DNA of 64,000 bases from contig JBEKJP010000001.1 of assembly GCA_050011155.1 (NCBI GenBank), positions 133,128-197,127 on the forward strand, in the 5' to 3' direction. The position numbers and the translations under genes were made by a program. Each line of letters begins with the position of its first letter. Positions within the stretch are counted from its first letter, which is position 1. The notes beneath the pieces are model-generated. The model saw only the letters and a program-made list of their open reading frames with translations, was not told where the DNA came from and did no database searches. Shown here one piece after another: positions 52,126 through 60,873 of this stretch. The DNA comes from Palsa-504 sp050011155 (GTDB lineage: Bacteria; Actinomycetota; Actinomycetes; Streptosporangiales; Streptosporangiaceae).

Positions 52126-53205
52126 TCAGCCCCGGCGGCGGTGCGTCTCCGCGTCCGACGTCCGGGCGATGGTCGCCCGGGCGCGGCGGACCGAGATCCG
52201 TCCGGACTCGGGCAGCACCTCGGTGATGAACTCGTAGGACTTGGCCAGCTCGGCGGCGTGGCTGGAGCCGTCGGCGGCCTTGGCCCGGGTGCGCCCGAGC
52301 CAGTCGATGATGTCGCCCCAGCCCGGCGCGGCCAGCGATCCGCCGACGTACTGGACCGAGAGCGCGGCGCAGAGGTTGGCGAAGGCGAGCCGCTGCCGCA
52401 GCGGCCACTCGTCCAGGGTGCCGAGCACGAACGCGGCCCCGAACACGTCTCCGGCACCGGTGGGATCGTGGGCGTTGACCGGGAGCGCGGGCACCCACTC
52501 CTGCTCGCTGGTGGTGGAGTCGATGGCGATCGCGCCCTGGCCGCCGCAGGTGACCACCGCGACGGGCACCCGGTCCGCCAGCGCGTGCAGCGCGTCGTGC
52601 GGGTCGTCGGTACGGGTGTAAGCCATCGCCTCCACGCTGTTGGGCAGGAAGGCATGGAAGCTCTCCAGCTGGTCCAGGACGCTCGGCGACCACTTCTCGT
52701 CCTGGTCCCAGCCGGTGTCGGCGAACAGCAGCATGCCGTCCGCGGCCGCCGACTGGAACCATTCGCGCGGCTCGGGATCGAGATGCGCGAAGCCGACCCT
52801 GGCCGTGGGGATGGTGCCGATCAGCTCAGTGGGTGGCACGGGCGGGGGGTGCATGTGCGTCATCAGCGCCCGGTCCCGCTCGACCACCATGGAGACCGTC
52901 ACCGGGGAGTGCCAGTCGGAGAACCGGCGCGAGTGTGACAGGTCCACGCCTTCCTGCTCGGTCAGCGTCGACCAGCAGAAGTCCCCGTACACGTCGTCGC
53001 CGAAGGCGGCGGCCAGGGACGTGCGCACGCCCAGCCGGCTGGCCGCGATGGCCAGGTTGGCGATGCCGCCCGGGCATGACCCCATCCCGGACGCCTGGAG
53101 CTCGGTGCCGCGCACGGGCAGGGAATCCAGGCCGGTGAAGACGACATCGAAGAACACGGTGCCGTGCACAAACAGGTCGTAATCCTCGTCGTGCCGCTCC
53201 TTCAT
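52126..53205 (-). CDS. PfkB-family carbohydrate kinase
   Basis: A 359-residue ribokinase-like sugar kinase. The N-terminal glycine pair region is SCPGGIANLAIAASRLG. The C-terminal signature DPTGAGDVFGAAF contains the catalytic base aspartate. The adenine-binding segment is VTCGGQGAIAID. The ATG 53205 (MKERHDEDYDLF) has a GGGAGAGCCGGG ribosome site; in-frame codons up to 53283 would run into the divergent GH4 gene. Substrate may be a sugar released by the GH4 glycosidase. It converges on the PrmC-like gene. Confidence 0.87.
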   Translation of the reverse strand: MKERHDEDYDLFVHGTVFFDVVFTGLDSLPVRGTELQASGMGSCPGGIANLAIAASRLGVRTSLAAAFGDDVYGDFCWSTLTEQEGVDLSHSRRFSDWHSPVTVSMVVERDRALMTHMHPPPVPPTELIGTIPTARVGFAHLDPEPREWFQSAAADGMLLFADTGWDQDEKWSPSVLDQLESFHAFLPNSVEAMAYTRTDDPHDALHALADRVPVAVVTCGGQGAIAIDSTTSEQEWVPALPVNAHDPTGAGDVFGAAFVLGTLDEWPLRQRLAFANLCAALSVQYVGGSLAAPGWGDIIDWLGRTRAKAADGSSHAAELAKSYEFITEVLPESGRISVRRARATIARTSDAETHRRRG

Positions 53206-53269
53206 CCCGGCTCTCCCGCCAGCCGTCCGTTGATCACCTGCTAGCCAGTCTGCCCGATAGGGTCGGGGC

Positions 53270-54616
53270 GTGCGAGTCACCATCCTCGGCGGCGGCGGGT
53301 TCCGGGTGCCGCTGATCTGCCGCGAACTAGCCGTCAGCGGCCTGCCCGTCGACGAGGTCGTCCTCTACGACGTGGACTCCGAACGGCTCGGCGTCATCTC
53401 CGCCGTGCTGGCCGGCGGCGGTCTCCCGCTGCGTGCCGCCATCGACCTGGACGCGGCCCTGAGCGGCGCTGACGTGATCTTCGCGGCGCTGCGCGTGGGC
53501 GGCCTCGACGGCCGGGTCGCCGACGAGCGCTCCGCGCTGGACGCGGGCGTGATCGGCCAGGAGACGGTCGGCGCGGGCGGCCTGTCCTACGCGGCCCGCG
53601 CGGTCCCCGTGGTCGATGCGATGGCCCGGCGCATCGCCGAAATCGCCCCCCGGGCCTGGGTCATCTCCATGACCAACCCGGCCGGCATCGTGACGGAGGT
53701 CATGGCGGCCACGCTCGGCCCGCGGGTCATCGGCGTCTGCGATTCGCCGATGGGCCTGGTCCGCCGGGCCTGCGCCGCCGCCGGGGTGGACCCGGGCGCC
53801 CGGCTGGCCCAAGTCCCGGCCGGAGTCGAGGTGGACTACCTGGGGCTCAACCACCTGGGCTGGCTCCGTGCGCTGCGGGCCGACGGCACCGACCGGCTGC
53901 CCGGGCTGCTGGCCGACCCGGACGCGCTGAAGCGGACCGAGGAAGGGCAGTTGTTCGGCACCGACCTGCTACGGGCTCTCGGCACGATCCCGAACGAGTA
54001 CCTGTACTGGTACTACGCTCGCGCCGAGGCCCTGCGGGACGTGCGGGCGGCCGGGCGGACCCGGGCCGAGCACGTCCGGGCCGAGCAGCAGCGGTTCTTC
54101 GCCGCCGCCGCGGCCGATCCCGGCCGGGCCGCCGCGCTGTGGGATGAGGCCAGCGACGAGCGCAGGCGCAGCTACTTCTCGGAACTGCGTTCCGGTGAAC
54201 GGGACGACGCCGACGTCGAGGCGGGCGGTTACGAGACCATCGCGATCGGGCTGGCCGCCGCCTTGACGGGGGAGGCCCTGACCGGGGCCACGGGACCCGC
54301 CCGGCTCATCCTGAACGTCCGCAACGGCGGCACCGTCCCGGCGCTGGCCCCGGACGCGGTCATCGAGACCGTGTGCCAGGTGGACGCCGACGGCGCGCTG
54401 CCGCTGCCGGCGCCGCCGCCGTCGGATCATGAGCTCGGGCTCATGAGCACGGTGAAGAGCTGCGAGCGGGCCATCATCTCGGCCGCCATGACCGGCTCGG
54501 CCGCCGACGCCCTGCGCGCCTTCGCGCTGCACCCCCTGGTCGGGTCGCTCGAGGCCGCCCGCATCCTGTCCGACGCCGCGCGGGCCGGGGCCGCCGCTAC
54601 CGCCGCCGGACTGTGA
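53270..54616 (+). CDS. Family 4 glycoside hydrolase (6-phospho-beta-glucosidase type)
   Basis: A 448-residue NAD+- and metal-dependent glycosidase that works by redox-elimination. The Rossmann start is VTILGGGGFRVPLICREL. Conserved GH4 elements are MTNPAGIVTE (about residue 134), the metal cysteine C157 in VCDSPMG and the metal histidine H195 in GLNHLGW. The C-terminal domain is helical. Members act on 6-phospho-glycosides or unphosphorylated alpha/beta-glycosides; the exact bond is uncertain. GTG 53270 is divergent from the kinase gene. The stop overlaps a short permease-like remnant by GTGA. Confidence 0.88.
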   Translation: MRVTILGGGGFRVPLICRELAVSGLPVDEVVLYDVDSERLGVISAVLAGGGLPLRAAIDLDAALSGADVIFAALRVGGLDGRVADERSALDAGVIGQETVGAGGLSYAARAVPVVDAMARRIAEIAPRAWVISMTNPAGIVTEVMAATLGPRVIGVCDSPMGLVRRACAAAGVDPGARLAQVPAGVEVDYLGLNHLGWLRALRADGTDRLPGLLADPDALKRTEEGQLFGTDLLRALGTIPNEYLYWYYARAEALRDVRAAGRTRAEHVRAEQQRFFAAAAADPGRAAALWDEASDERRRSYFSELRSGERDDADVEAGGYETIAIGLAAALTGEALTGATGPARLILNVRNGGTVPALAPDAVIETVCQVDADGALPLPAPPPSDHELGLMSTVKSCERAIISAAMTGSAADALRAFALHPLVGSLEAARILSDAARAGAAATAAGL

Positions 54617-54789
54617 CCCATGGCATCTGGCCAGTCCTGGGGCTGACCATCTTCGAGGGCACGATCAGCAAGGTCTCCTACAACCTGCTCATGGCCGGCT
54701 CCCTGATCGCCGTGGTCCCGGTGCTGATAGTCGCCCTGATCGTCCAGCGTCGCGTCGTCGAAGGCCTCACCCTCGGCGCCGTCCGCTAG
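54613..54789 (+). pseudogene. C-terminal remnant of a MalG-type sugar ABC permease
   Basis: A 58-codon open frame starts at GTG 54613, overlapping the GH4 stop. Its translation (ISKVSYNLLMAGSLIAVVP, then ALIVQRRVVEGLTLGAVR) matches the last transmembrane helix and the highly conserved C-terminal end of carbohydrate ABC transporter permeases of the MalG family, which end with QRxFVQGLTxGAVK-like sequence. About 220-240 residues and the EAA loop are missing, and no substrate-binding protein or partner permease is adjacent. It is best read as a decayed or deleted permease; translation of a single-helix peptide cannot be excluded. Confidence 0.8.
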
Positions 54790-55233
54790 GGCGATCCCGG
54801 GCCCGTGCGGCTCACCCGCCCGGCCGCAGGGCGCGATCATGCCACATGGGTGCGGCCTTTCGCGGTGGACGCTTCGATCGCGGTGCCGGTGGTGCCGGTG
54901 GTGCGCCTGATCGCGTTCCGGTTTGCGGGGACGTGATGAAACCGGACCTTCAGTGCGTTCGAACGCACTCGAAGCCGGGTTCCATGCCGTCACGGCGGAC
55001 CCCCGGCGCTCAGATCGCGGTGCGGACGGTGCCAGTGTTACCTGAGTCCGGTTCACGGGGCTCCCGTACCCGGCAGCGACTACGAGCTGACCGGCATTGG
55101 GTCAGAACCACGACGATGGAGCACTGCCGTGGTTGCGGCGGCCCGGGACCGCGCGAGGCTTAGTGCCGGTGGTGCGGGAGCGGCCGCTGAGGCGGGCCAG
55201 CTGGCCGGCTCACTCGAGAAAGCCGCACTCTTA
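54790..55233. other. Gene-poor stretch after the permease remnant
   Basis: 444 bp without a convincing gene. It contains the palindrome at 54952-54969, a cluster of CCGGTGGTG-type short repeats near 54880-54905, and a frame reading SIAVPVVPVVRLIAFRFAG just before 54930 that could be decayed coding sequence. Overlapping long open frames here are alanine/arginine-rich shadows. Confidence 0.5.
54952..54969. promoter_or_regulatory. 18-bp perfect palindrome
   Basis: AGTGCGTTCGAACGCACT is a perfect palindrome in the gene-poor stretch between the sugar-locus remnant and the leftward GNAT gene. It lies far (265 bp) from any current 3' or 5' end. It may be an orphan operator left after gene loss. Confidence 0.6.
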
Positions 55234-55725
55234 CTAGAGCGGCTTCTGGAAGATGACGGCGCGTCGCGTGTAGCCCATGTGCCGTTCGTAGAACGGCACC
55301 GAGACCGGGCTGTCGGCGTAGGTGTCCAGCCGGACCACGGCAGCGTCGCGGTCGCGGCCCCATGCCTCGGCCGCCGTAAGCAGCGCGGTGCCGACACCCT
55401 GATGCCACGCCGCCTGGTCGACCATCAGGGCATCGATGTGCAGCCGCGTCCAGCCGTGCTCGCGGGTCATCTGCCGTGCCGCGCCGAGCGCGGGGTGCTC
55501 GATGCGTGCTGTCAGCCAGCCCGCCACCCGGCCGTCCAGGTCGGCCACCAGCATCAGCTCGTCCTCACCGCCGGTCCCGAAGCTGGCTTCGAAGGACTCG
55601 CCCTCGGCCGGGGGAACCTGAAAGTGTGTCGGGTCGAGGTCGGCGTAGTACGCGGCCGTGCTGAGCCAGACGCGGGCCATCCCGGCGCCGTCGCCGGGCC
55701 GGGGCGCGCGGATCGTCACGGGCAT
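55234..55725 (-). CDS. GNAT-family N-acetyltransferase
   Basis: A 163-residue acetyltransferase. The start MPVTIRAPRPGDGAGMARVW is typical. The acetyl-CoA loop is AAWHQGVGTALLTAAEAWG (Q-x-G-x-G/A pattern), followed by the C-terminal SVPFYERHMGY. I prefer the ATG at 55725; the open frame extends to 55770 but would overlap the region upstream of the divergent sigma factor gene. It acetylates an unknown amine in the cytosol. Confidence 0.87.
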   Translation of the reverse strand: MPVTIRAPRPGDGAGMARVWLSTAAYYADLDPTHFQVPPAEGESFEASFGTGGEDELMLVADLDGRVAGWLTARIEHPALGAARQMTREHGWTRLHIDALMVDQAAWHQGVGTALLTAAEAWGRDRDAAVVRLDTYADSPVSVPFYERHMGYTRRAVIFQKPL

Positions 55726-55781
55726 GGGCCTATTCTGCCCCGGCGTGAACCACACCTGCCTGGGGTGCAATAGAGGGGAGT

Positions 55782-56321
55782 ATGGATGACGACGACCTGG
55801 TCGGCCGGGTAGCGGCCGGCGACGACACGGCGCTGCGTGAGCTGTTCGGCCGGCACGCGCCGTGGCTGGCCGTCCGGCTGCGCACCGTGCTGCCCGCCGC
55901 CGATGTCGAGGACGTGCTCCAGGAGACGTTCCTCGCGGCCTGGCGCGGCGCGCGCGGCTACCGGCCGCAGGGCGCCTGCGGCGGCTGGCTGTGGGGCATC
56001 GCCCGGCGCCAGGCCGCGCTGCTGCTTCGCCGCCGGGGGCCCGCGTACCAGGCCGTCACCGAGATGCCAGCCGACCCGGACGCGCCCGACCCAGCCGACA
56101 TCGCGCTGGCCCGGGCCGACCTCGAGGTCGCGGTCGCGGCCCTGGGACCGGCCGGGAGCCCGGACCGTGAGGTGTGGCGGCTCATGTACGAACAGGACCG
56201 GCCGGTGGCCGAGGTGGCCGAACTGCTCGGCGTGCCGCCCGGCACGGTGAAGAGCCGCGCGCACCGGGCCCGGCGCCTGCTGCGCGCGGCCCTGCGGGTA
56301 GCAGAAGGAGGGACACGATGA
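55782..56321 (+). CDS. RNA polymerase sigma factor, sigma-70 family (ECF-like)
   Basis: A 179-residue two-domain sigma factor. Region 2 (about residues 8-75) includes DTALRELFGRHAPWLAVRL and ADVEDVLQETFLAAWRGA, then a WLWGIARRQA helix. Region 4 (about residues 118-170) has PVAEVAELLGVPPGTVKSRAHRARRLLR. The length is that of an ECF sigma factor. AGAGGGGAG precedes the ATG. It is the first gene of a five-gene coupled operon, its stop overlapping the next start by ATGA. It presumably directs transcription of its own operon; the promoter consensus is not evident. Confidence 0.88.
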   Translation: MDDDDLVGRVAAGDDTALRELFGRHAPWLAVRLRTVLPAADVEDVLQETFLAAWRGARGYRPQGACGGWLWGIARRQAALLLRRRGPAYQAVTEMPADPDAPDPADIALARADLEVAVAALGPAGSPDREVWRLMYEQDRPVAEVAELLGVPPGTVKSRAHRARRLLRAALRVAEGGTR

Positions 56322-57028
56322 ACGGTCCGCCGGACGACGTCGATCTGGACCGGGTGTGGATCTCGGTGACCGCGCAGGTGTGGCGCCGCCAGCCCGGCGT
56401 TCTGGAGCGGACCGCGGCGCGGCTGCTGCGCTCGCCCGGCCTGGCCCGGGCCTTGCTGACCGCACCGTCGCTGCTGCTGCCCTGGCTGATCGCCAGCGTC
56501 GTGGTGCTCGCCGCGGGGGCCGCCGCGACCCTGAGCAGCGGCCAGCCGCTGGTGGCGCTGCTGGCGCCGGCCGTGGCCGCGGCGGCCATCGCCTACTCGT
56601 ACGGACCGGGCGTCGATCCGGCCTGGGAGCTGTCGTGCAGCATGGCCGTCAGCGACCGGATGGTGCTCCTGGCCCGGGCCCTCGCGACATTCGCGGTGAA
56701 CGCCGCGCTGGGGCTGGCCGCCTCGGCGGTCTCCGCGGCCACGACATCCGGGGCCGCGGCCGCCATCACCTTCGGCTGGCTGGTCCCGATGACCGCGGTC
56801 TGCGCCTTCGCGCTGGCGGTGGCGACGGTAGCCCGGTCGGCCAGCGCCGGGGCGGCCGCGGGGGTGACCTCCTGGCTGATCATCGTGCTGTCCGGCCGGG
56901 TGGCCAGCGGGCACTTCGCCGACGCCGCCACCGACACGGCCCTGTTCCTGCCCTACCTGGCGATCGGCGCGGTCTGTGCCGCCGTCGCCCTCTACGCCAC
57001 GCGGATCCCGAGAGGACTTTTCCGTTGA
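56318..57028 (+). CDS. Six-helix membrane protein of the sigma/ABC operon
   Basis: A 236-residue protein. A 45-residue amphipathic, charged N terminus (DLDRVWISVTAQVWRRQPGVLERTAARLLRS) faces the cytosol. It is followed by about six hydrophobic segments from residue 50. It occupies the place where an anti-sigma gene normally stands, yet has no zinc-binding HxxxCxxC motif. It may be an atypical membrane anti-sigma factor or a transporter permease component. It is coupled at both ends (ATGA with sigma, TTGA with the ATPase). Confidence 0.75.
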   Translation: MNGPPDDVDLDRVWISVTAQVWRRQPGVLERTAARLLRSPGLARALLTAPSLLLPWLIASVVVLAAGAAATLSSGQPLVALLAPAVAAAAIAYSYGPGVDPAWELSCSMAVSDRMVLLARALATFAVNAALGLAASAVSAATTSGAAAAITFGWLVPMTAVCAFALAVATVARSASAGAAAGVTSWLIIVLSGRVASGHFADAATDTALFLPYLAIGAVCAAVALYATRIPRGLFR

Positions 57029-57786
57029 ACGTCGATATCACTGACCTGACCAGGCGGTTCGGCCGGCATCAGGCCGTGGACGGAGTGAACCTGCAAGCCG
57101 GCCCGGGTGTATTCGGACTACTCGGACCGAACGGGGCGGGCAAGACCACGCTGCTCCGCATGATGGCCACCGTGATCCCGCCGACGAACGGGCGGCTGCG
57201 GTTGCTCGGCCGTGACCCCGGCGCCTACGCTCCCCGGCGCGAGGTGCGCCGCCGGCTCGGGTACCTGCCGCAGAACCTCGGCTACTACCCGGGTTTCACG
57301 GTGGCGGAGTTCGTCGAGTATTTCGCGCTGCTGAAGGAGATGCCGGCGGCGCGGGTACCGGACGCGGTGGCGGCCGCGATCGAGCGGGCCGACCTGGGCG
57401 ACCGGGCCCGGGCCAGGCTGCGCACCCTGTCCGGCGGGATGCTGCGCCGGGTCGGTATCGCGCAGGCCATCGTCAATGAGCCCGAGCTGCTGCTGCTGGA
57501 CGAGCCGACGGCCGGCCTCGACCCCGAGCAGCGGGTCCGCTTCCGCGCCCTGCTCCGCGACCTCGGCCAGCAGGCCACCGTGGTCGTGTCCACCCACCTG
57601 GTCGAGGACGTCGGCGCGGCCTGCTCGCGGGTCGCGCTGATGGACCAGGGCAAGATCGTCTTCCAGGGCACCCCGGCCGAGCTGACCGCCCAGGGCACCG
57701 AGCAGGGCACCGGAGACGCGCCGCTGGAGCGCGGGTACACCGCCGTGCTCGCGGCGGCCCGGTCACTCGCGGCGGCCCGGTCATGA
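57025..57786 (+). CDS. ABC transporter ATP-binding protein
   Basis: A 253-residue ATPase. Walker A is GLLGPNGAGKTTLLRM, the Q-loop YLPQNLG follows, the signature motif is LSGGMLRRVGIAQAIV, Walker B is LLLLDEPTAGLDP and the switch histidine is in VVSTHLVED. This is the CcmA/drug-export type. The TTG start at 57025 overlaps the previous stop (TTGA), with AGAGGA upstream. It likely drives export or sensing with the membrane proteins that follow; the export cargo is unknown. Confidence 0.92.
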   Translation: MNVDITDLTRRFGRHQAVDGVNLQAGPGVFGLLGPNGAGKTTLLRMMATVIPPTNGRLRLLGRDPGAYAPRREVRRRLGYLPQNLGYYPGFTVAEFVEYFALLKEMPAARVPDAVAAAIERADLGDRARARLRTLSGGMLRRVGIAQAIVNEPELLLLDEPTAGLDPEQRVRFRALLRDLGQQATVVVSTHLVEDVGAACSRVALMDQGKIVFQGTPAELTAQGTEQGTGDAPLERGYTAVLAAARSLAAARS

Positions 57787-59294
57787 CCGCCGCCAGCGCC
57801 CCGGCCCTGCGCCGGACCGCCGTACCGCTCCCCAGCTCAGGCTGGCTGCTGCGCATCGAGCTGCGGCACAACGCCATGTTGTGGCTGCTGCCACTGGTCG
57901 GCGTGCTGTTCTGGTACAACGGCTACCGCGAGGTCATGGCGGTGCCGCCGCTGTGGACCCTGCGCGCCATGACCCTGCAGAACCGGCTGCTGCTGGACCT
58001 CGTCATCCCGGTGACCGCCGCGGCCGCGTGGATGGGATCCCGGGAGGGCCGCCGGCAGATCAACGATCTGCTCGGGGTCACCGCCCGGCCGCGCTGGTCC
58101 CGTCAGCTGGCCACGTGGGCCGCCACCACCGCCTGGGCCGAGGTCGGCTGCCTGGGCTGCGTCGCGGCGGTCTACATCGCGACCGCCCGGCAGGCCTCCT
58201 GGGGCGGCCCGCTGTGGTGGCCGGCCGTCGTCAGCGTGGCGGGCGTCCCGGCGCTGACCGCCATCGGGTTCGCCGTCGGCGCCTGGTTCCCCAGCCGGTT
58301 CGTCACCCCGCTGATCACGGTGGTGGCGTTCTTCGGGCTCGGGTTCGGCACCCAGGTGGCTTCCGGCGACCATTCCTACTGGCAGCTCTCGCCGCTGACC
58401 GCGGGTGCGGTCGACATCGGCGCCGCTCCGGGGGTCGGCACCTTCTACCGCTACCTGCCCGACCTGTCGATCGCGCAGGTGATGTTCACCGTCGGGCTCA
58501 CCCTGGCGGTCCTCGCGGCGCTGGGCGCGTCCACCCTCGCGAACGGGCCGCGGCTGCGGTCCCTGGCCGCCGTGCTCGCCGCGGCCGGGATGGCCGCCGC
58601 CGGGACCGCCGTCGGCCTGGCCGGCACCGGCCGGCTCGACCCGCACGGCATGATCGTCATCCCGGCGTTGCACGACGCGGCCAGCGACCAGCCGGTCCGC
58701 TACGCGCCCGCGTGCGGCCGTACCGCGATCCCGGTCTGCGTGCACCCCGCCTACGCGGTCTTCCTGCCCGACGTGGTCGCTGCCGTCGGCGGCGAGCTCA
58801 ATGAGCTGGCCGGCCTGCCCGGCGCGCCCGCCCGGCTCAGCCAGGTCCCCGAGATCTACCATCAGGGCCCGGGCAACAGCATCAGCTCCCTCGACCAGCC
58901 GTCGGGCGCATCGACGTTCGTCCTCCCCGACCAGGTGCCCGGCGAGCCTGGCGTTAACGCCGCCCAGTTCACAGGTGACCTGCAGGACACCCTCGGGCTG
59001 CGCCTCATCCGCGATCTCGTCCTGGGCCGGACGGCCCCGACCGCGGTCCCGAGCCAGGCTCAGCTCGCGGTCATCGCCGCCATGGTGCGGCCCGGTACGG
59101 TCTGGCTGGGCCCGGCCGACGCCCGCCCCGGCGGGCAGGGAGTGTACGGGCGCCTGGTGCCGGCCCCCGGCAGCCCGGCCGCCGCCGCGGCCCGGCGGTT
59201 CGCGGCCCTGCCCGCCGCCGCGAAGCATGCCTGGCTCGTGGAGCACCTGACCGCGCTGCGGGCCGGACGCGTCGCGCTGGCGCAGCTGCCGTGA
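57783..59294 (+). CDS. ABC-2-type-like membrane protein with large extracytoplasmic C-terminal domain
   Basis: A 503-residue protein. The N-terminal 285 residues have about six transmembrane helices (LRIELRHNAMLWLLPLVGVLFWYNGY; LITVVAFFGLGFGTQVA; others). The C-terminal 220 residues are soluble, with a paired-cysteine stretch (APACGRTAIPVCVHPAY, about residue 318) and a proline-rich end. The layout suggests a permease whose tail acts outside the membrane, possibly disulfide-stabilised. ATGA overlap with the ATPase gene places it in the same operon. I recognise no named family with certainty. Confidence 0.78.
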   Translation: MTAASAPALRRTAVPLPSSGWLLRIELRHNAMLWLLPLVGVLFWYNGYREVMAVPPLWTLRAMTLQNRLLLDLVIPVTAAAAWMGSREGRRQINDLLGVTARPRWSRQLATWAATTAWAEVGCLGCVAAVYIATARQASWGGPLWWPAVVSVAGVPALTAIGFAVGAWFPSRFVTPLITVVAFFGLGFGTQVASGDHSYWQLSPLTAGAVDIGAAPGVGTFYRYLPDLSIAQVMFTVGLTLAVLAALGASTLANGPRLRSLAAVLAAAGMAAAGTAVGLAGTGRLDPHGMIVIPALHDAASDQPVRYAPACGRTAIPVCVHPAYAVFLPDVVAAVGGELNELAGLPGAPARLSQVPEIYHQGPGNSISSLDQPSGASTFVLPDQVPGEPGVNAAQFTGDLQDTLGLRLIRDLVLGRTAPTAVPSQAQLAVIAAMVRPGTVWLGPADARPGGQGVYGRLVPAPGSPAAAAARRFAALPAAAKHAWLVEHLTALRAGRVALAQLP

Positions 59295-59968
59295 CGGCCG
59301 GCACGGCGCGCCGGGCACCATCACCCGGCACCGCGCGCCTGGCGTCTTCCCCGGTCCTGCGCCTGGCCTGGCTGTACGCCGCGAGCCGCCGCCTGCCCGC
59401 CGCCGCGGGCCTGCTCGCGGCCTGTGCCGCCTGCCTGCGGGTGGCCCTGGCCTACGGTCACTGGGACGCCTACGGCGCGCTGCAGCTTCCCCTCATCGCC
59501 GAGACCGGGTGCGCGGCCGTCATCGCGGTGACCGCGGGCAGCCCGTTCGGCGAGCCGGAGCGCGCCACCGGCCGGTGGCTGCCGTTCCTGCGGCTAGGCG
59601 GGGCGGTCCTGCTCACCGCGCTGGCCGCCGGCGCGCTCATCGCCGCCGGGCTCGGCGTCCACCTGTCCGGCGGCTTCCTGGCCGTGCTGCGGAACGTGGC
59701 CGGGCTGACCGGCCTCGGGCTGCTCGGCGCCGTCCTGCTCGGCGGGCCGCTCGCCTGGACCGGCCCGCTCGCCTACCTGCTCGTCAGCGTGTTCGCGCTG
59801 TACACGGACTGGCACCCGCCCACCCTGAGCACGCCCTGGCTCTGGCCGGGCCGCCCGCCGCACGACGTCGGCGGCGCGCTGTGCGCCGCCGTGGTGTTCG
59901 GCGCCGGACTGGCCGCCATCACCAGCCGCGGCGCGCGCGACGCCGCGGGCGGTGAACCGTCCGGCTAG
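59291..59968 (+). CDS. Small polytopic membrane protein of the sigma/ABC operon
   Basis: A 225-residue protein with about six hydrophobic segments (LPAAAGLLAACAACLRVALAYG; LRLGGAVLLTALAAGALIAAGLGVHL; AYLLVSVFALYTDW). A short basic N terminus precedes the first helix. No catalytic motif is seen. The GTG start overlaps the stop of the preceding permease by GTGA, making it the last gene of the operon. It may be a second permease half. Convergent with the maleylpyruvate-isomerase-fold gene (4-bp overlap). Confidence 0.75.
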   Translation: MTAGTARRAPSPGTARLASSPVLRLAWLYAASRRLPAAAGLLAACAACLRVALAYGHWDAYGALQLPLIAETGCAAVIAVTAGSPFGEPERATGRWLPFLRLGGAVLLTALAAGALIAAGLGVHLSGGFLAVLRNVAGLTGLGLLGAVLLGGPLAWTGPLAYLLVSVFALYTDWHPPTLSTPWLWPGRPPHDVGGALCAAVVFGAGLAAITSRGARDAAGGEPSG

Positions 59969-60753
59969 AAGCCGGGGAACAGGGGCCGTAGCTCATCCAG
60001 CTCCACTCCGGCGGTCACGACATGCGGGGTGTGCGCATCGTCCATCCGCCCGTAGACCAGCCGGACGAACGCCTCGGCAGGCAGCCCGAGCTCGGACAGG
60101 CCCAGCTCCGGGGTGACCTCGCCGTCGGCCGGCGTGAGCGTGACCGCCTCGCCCGTCGTCTCCAGGGTGAACTCGCGGGCGGGATCGGTAGTGGACACGC
60201 GCACCTTGCGCGGCTGCCCGTCCGGCTTGCCGCTCCGCGCGGCGAGCTGGTCCAGCGTGTCGATGAGCAGGGCGACCGCGTCCGGGGCCACGGTGGCGGC
60301 CGGGTCGAGCGCGACCAGCACGTCCCAGGCGTGGATGGCGTGCTCGCTGACCCGCATTCGCGCCAGGCCGGCGGCGTCGAGTTCCATCCCGAACAGCTTC
60401 AGGTTCAGCCGGGTCCGCTGATCCGCGTCCAGGGACTCGAACCGCTCGAGGGTGGCCTGGTCGGCGCGGAGCGCGTCCGACGCCTGAGCTTGCGGGGTCT
60501 TGCCGTTCCAGCTGTCCCAGATCGGCTCGAACTCCTCGCGGCCCGGCGGGTCCTGGCCGGTCAGCCCGGCGTCGAGGAACAGGCCGAAGATCTCCGCCTG
60601 CGAGCCCAGGTGGGAGAGCACCTGGGCGATCGACCACTCGCTGGCGTACGAGGGCTGCTCCAGCTGGTCCGGGCTGAGCGGCTCGGCGGCGGCCCGCAAC
60701 CGGTCGTGCGAATGCCGCAGCGCGCTGATCCACGGGCCCGGGCTAGATTCCAT
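59965..60753 (-). CDS. Maleylpyruvate isomerase-fold, mycothiol-dependent-type protein (DinB_2 superfamily)
   Basis: A 262-residue protein. The N-terminal helical bundle has the DinB-like metal histidines in SIAQVLSHLGSQAEIF and SEHAIHAWDVLVAL. The C-terminal half is a sterol-carrier-like beta domain (VRVSTTDPAREFTLETTGEAVTLTPADGEV). Relatives include mycothiol-dependent maleylpyruvate isomerase and mycothiol-conjugate enzymes; the substrate here is unknown. ATG 60753 has a GGAGA ribosome site; upstream in-frame codons to 60789 look like leader. Confidence 0.85.
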   Translation of the reverse strand: MESSPGPWISALRHSHDRLRAAAEPLSPDQLEQPSYASEWSIAQVLSHLGSQAEIFGLFLDAGLTGQDPPGREEFEPIWDSWNGKTPQAQASDALRADQATLERFESLDADQRTRLNLKLFGMELDAAGLARMRVSEHAIHAWDVLVALDPAATVAPDAVALLIDTLDQLAARSGKPDGQPRKVRVSTTDPAREFTLETTGEAVTLTPADGEVTPELGLSELGLPAEAFVRLVYGRMDDAHTPHVVTAGVELDELRPLFPGF

Positions 60754-60873
60754 CGTCAGTCTCCGTTGCTCGCTGGCCGATAAGGACAAGATCCATGGGC
60801 AGCCTATCCGGCGCGGCCGTGCGCGCTAGGCTGACCTCGGCCCCGGCCCAGGAGGGCCATGGGAGGCACCGTC

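Noticed and set aside
54846..55163. A 105-codon plus-strand open frame in the gene-poor stretch
   Set aside because: Arginine/glycine-rich, no ribosome site, crosses the palindrome, and no family features.
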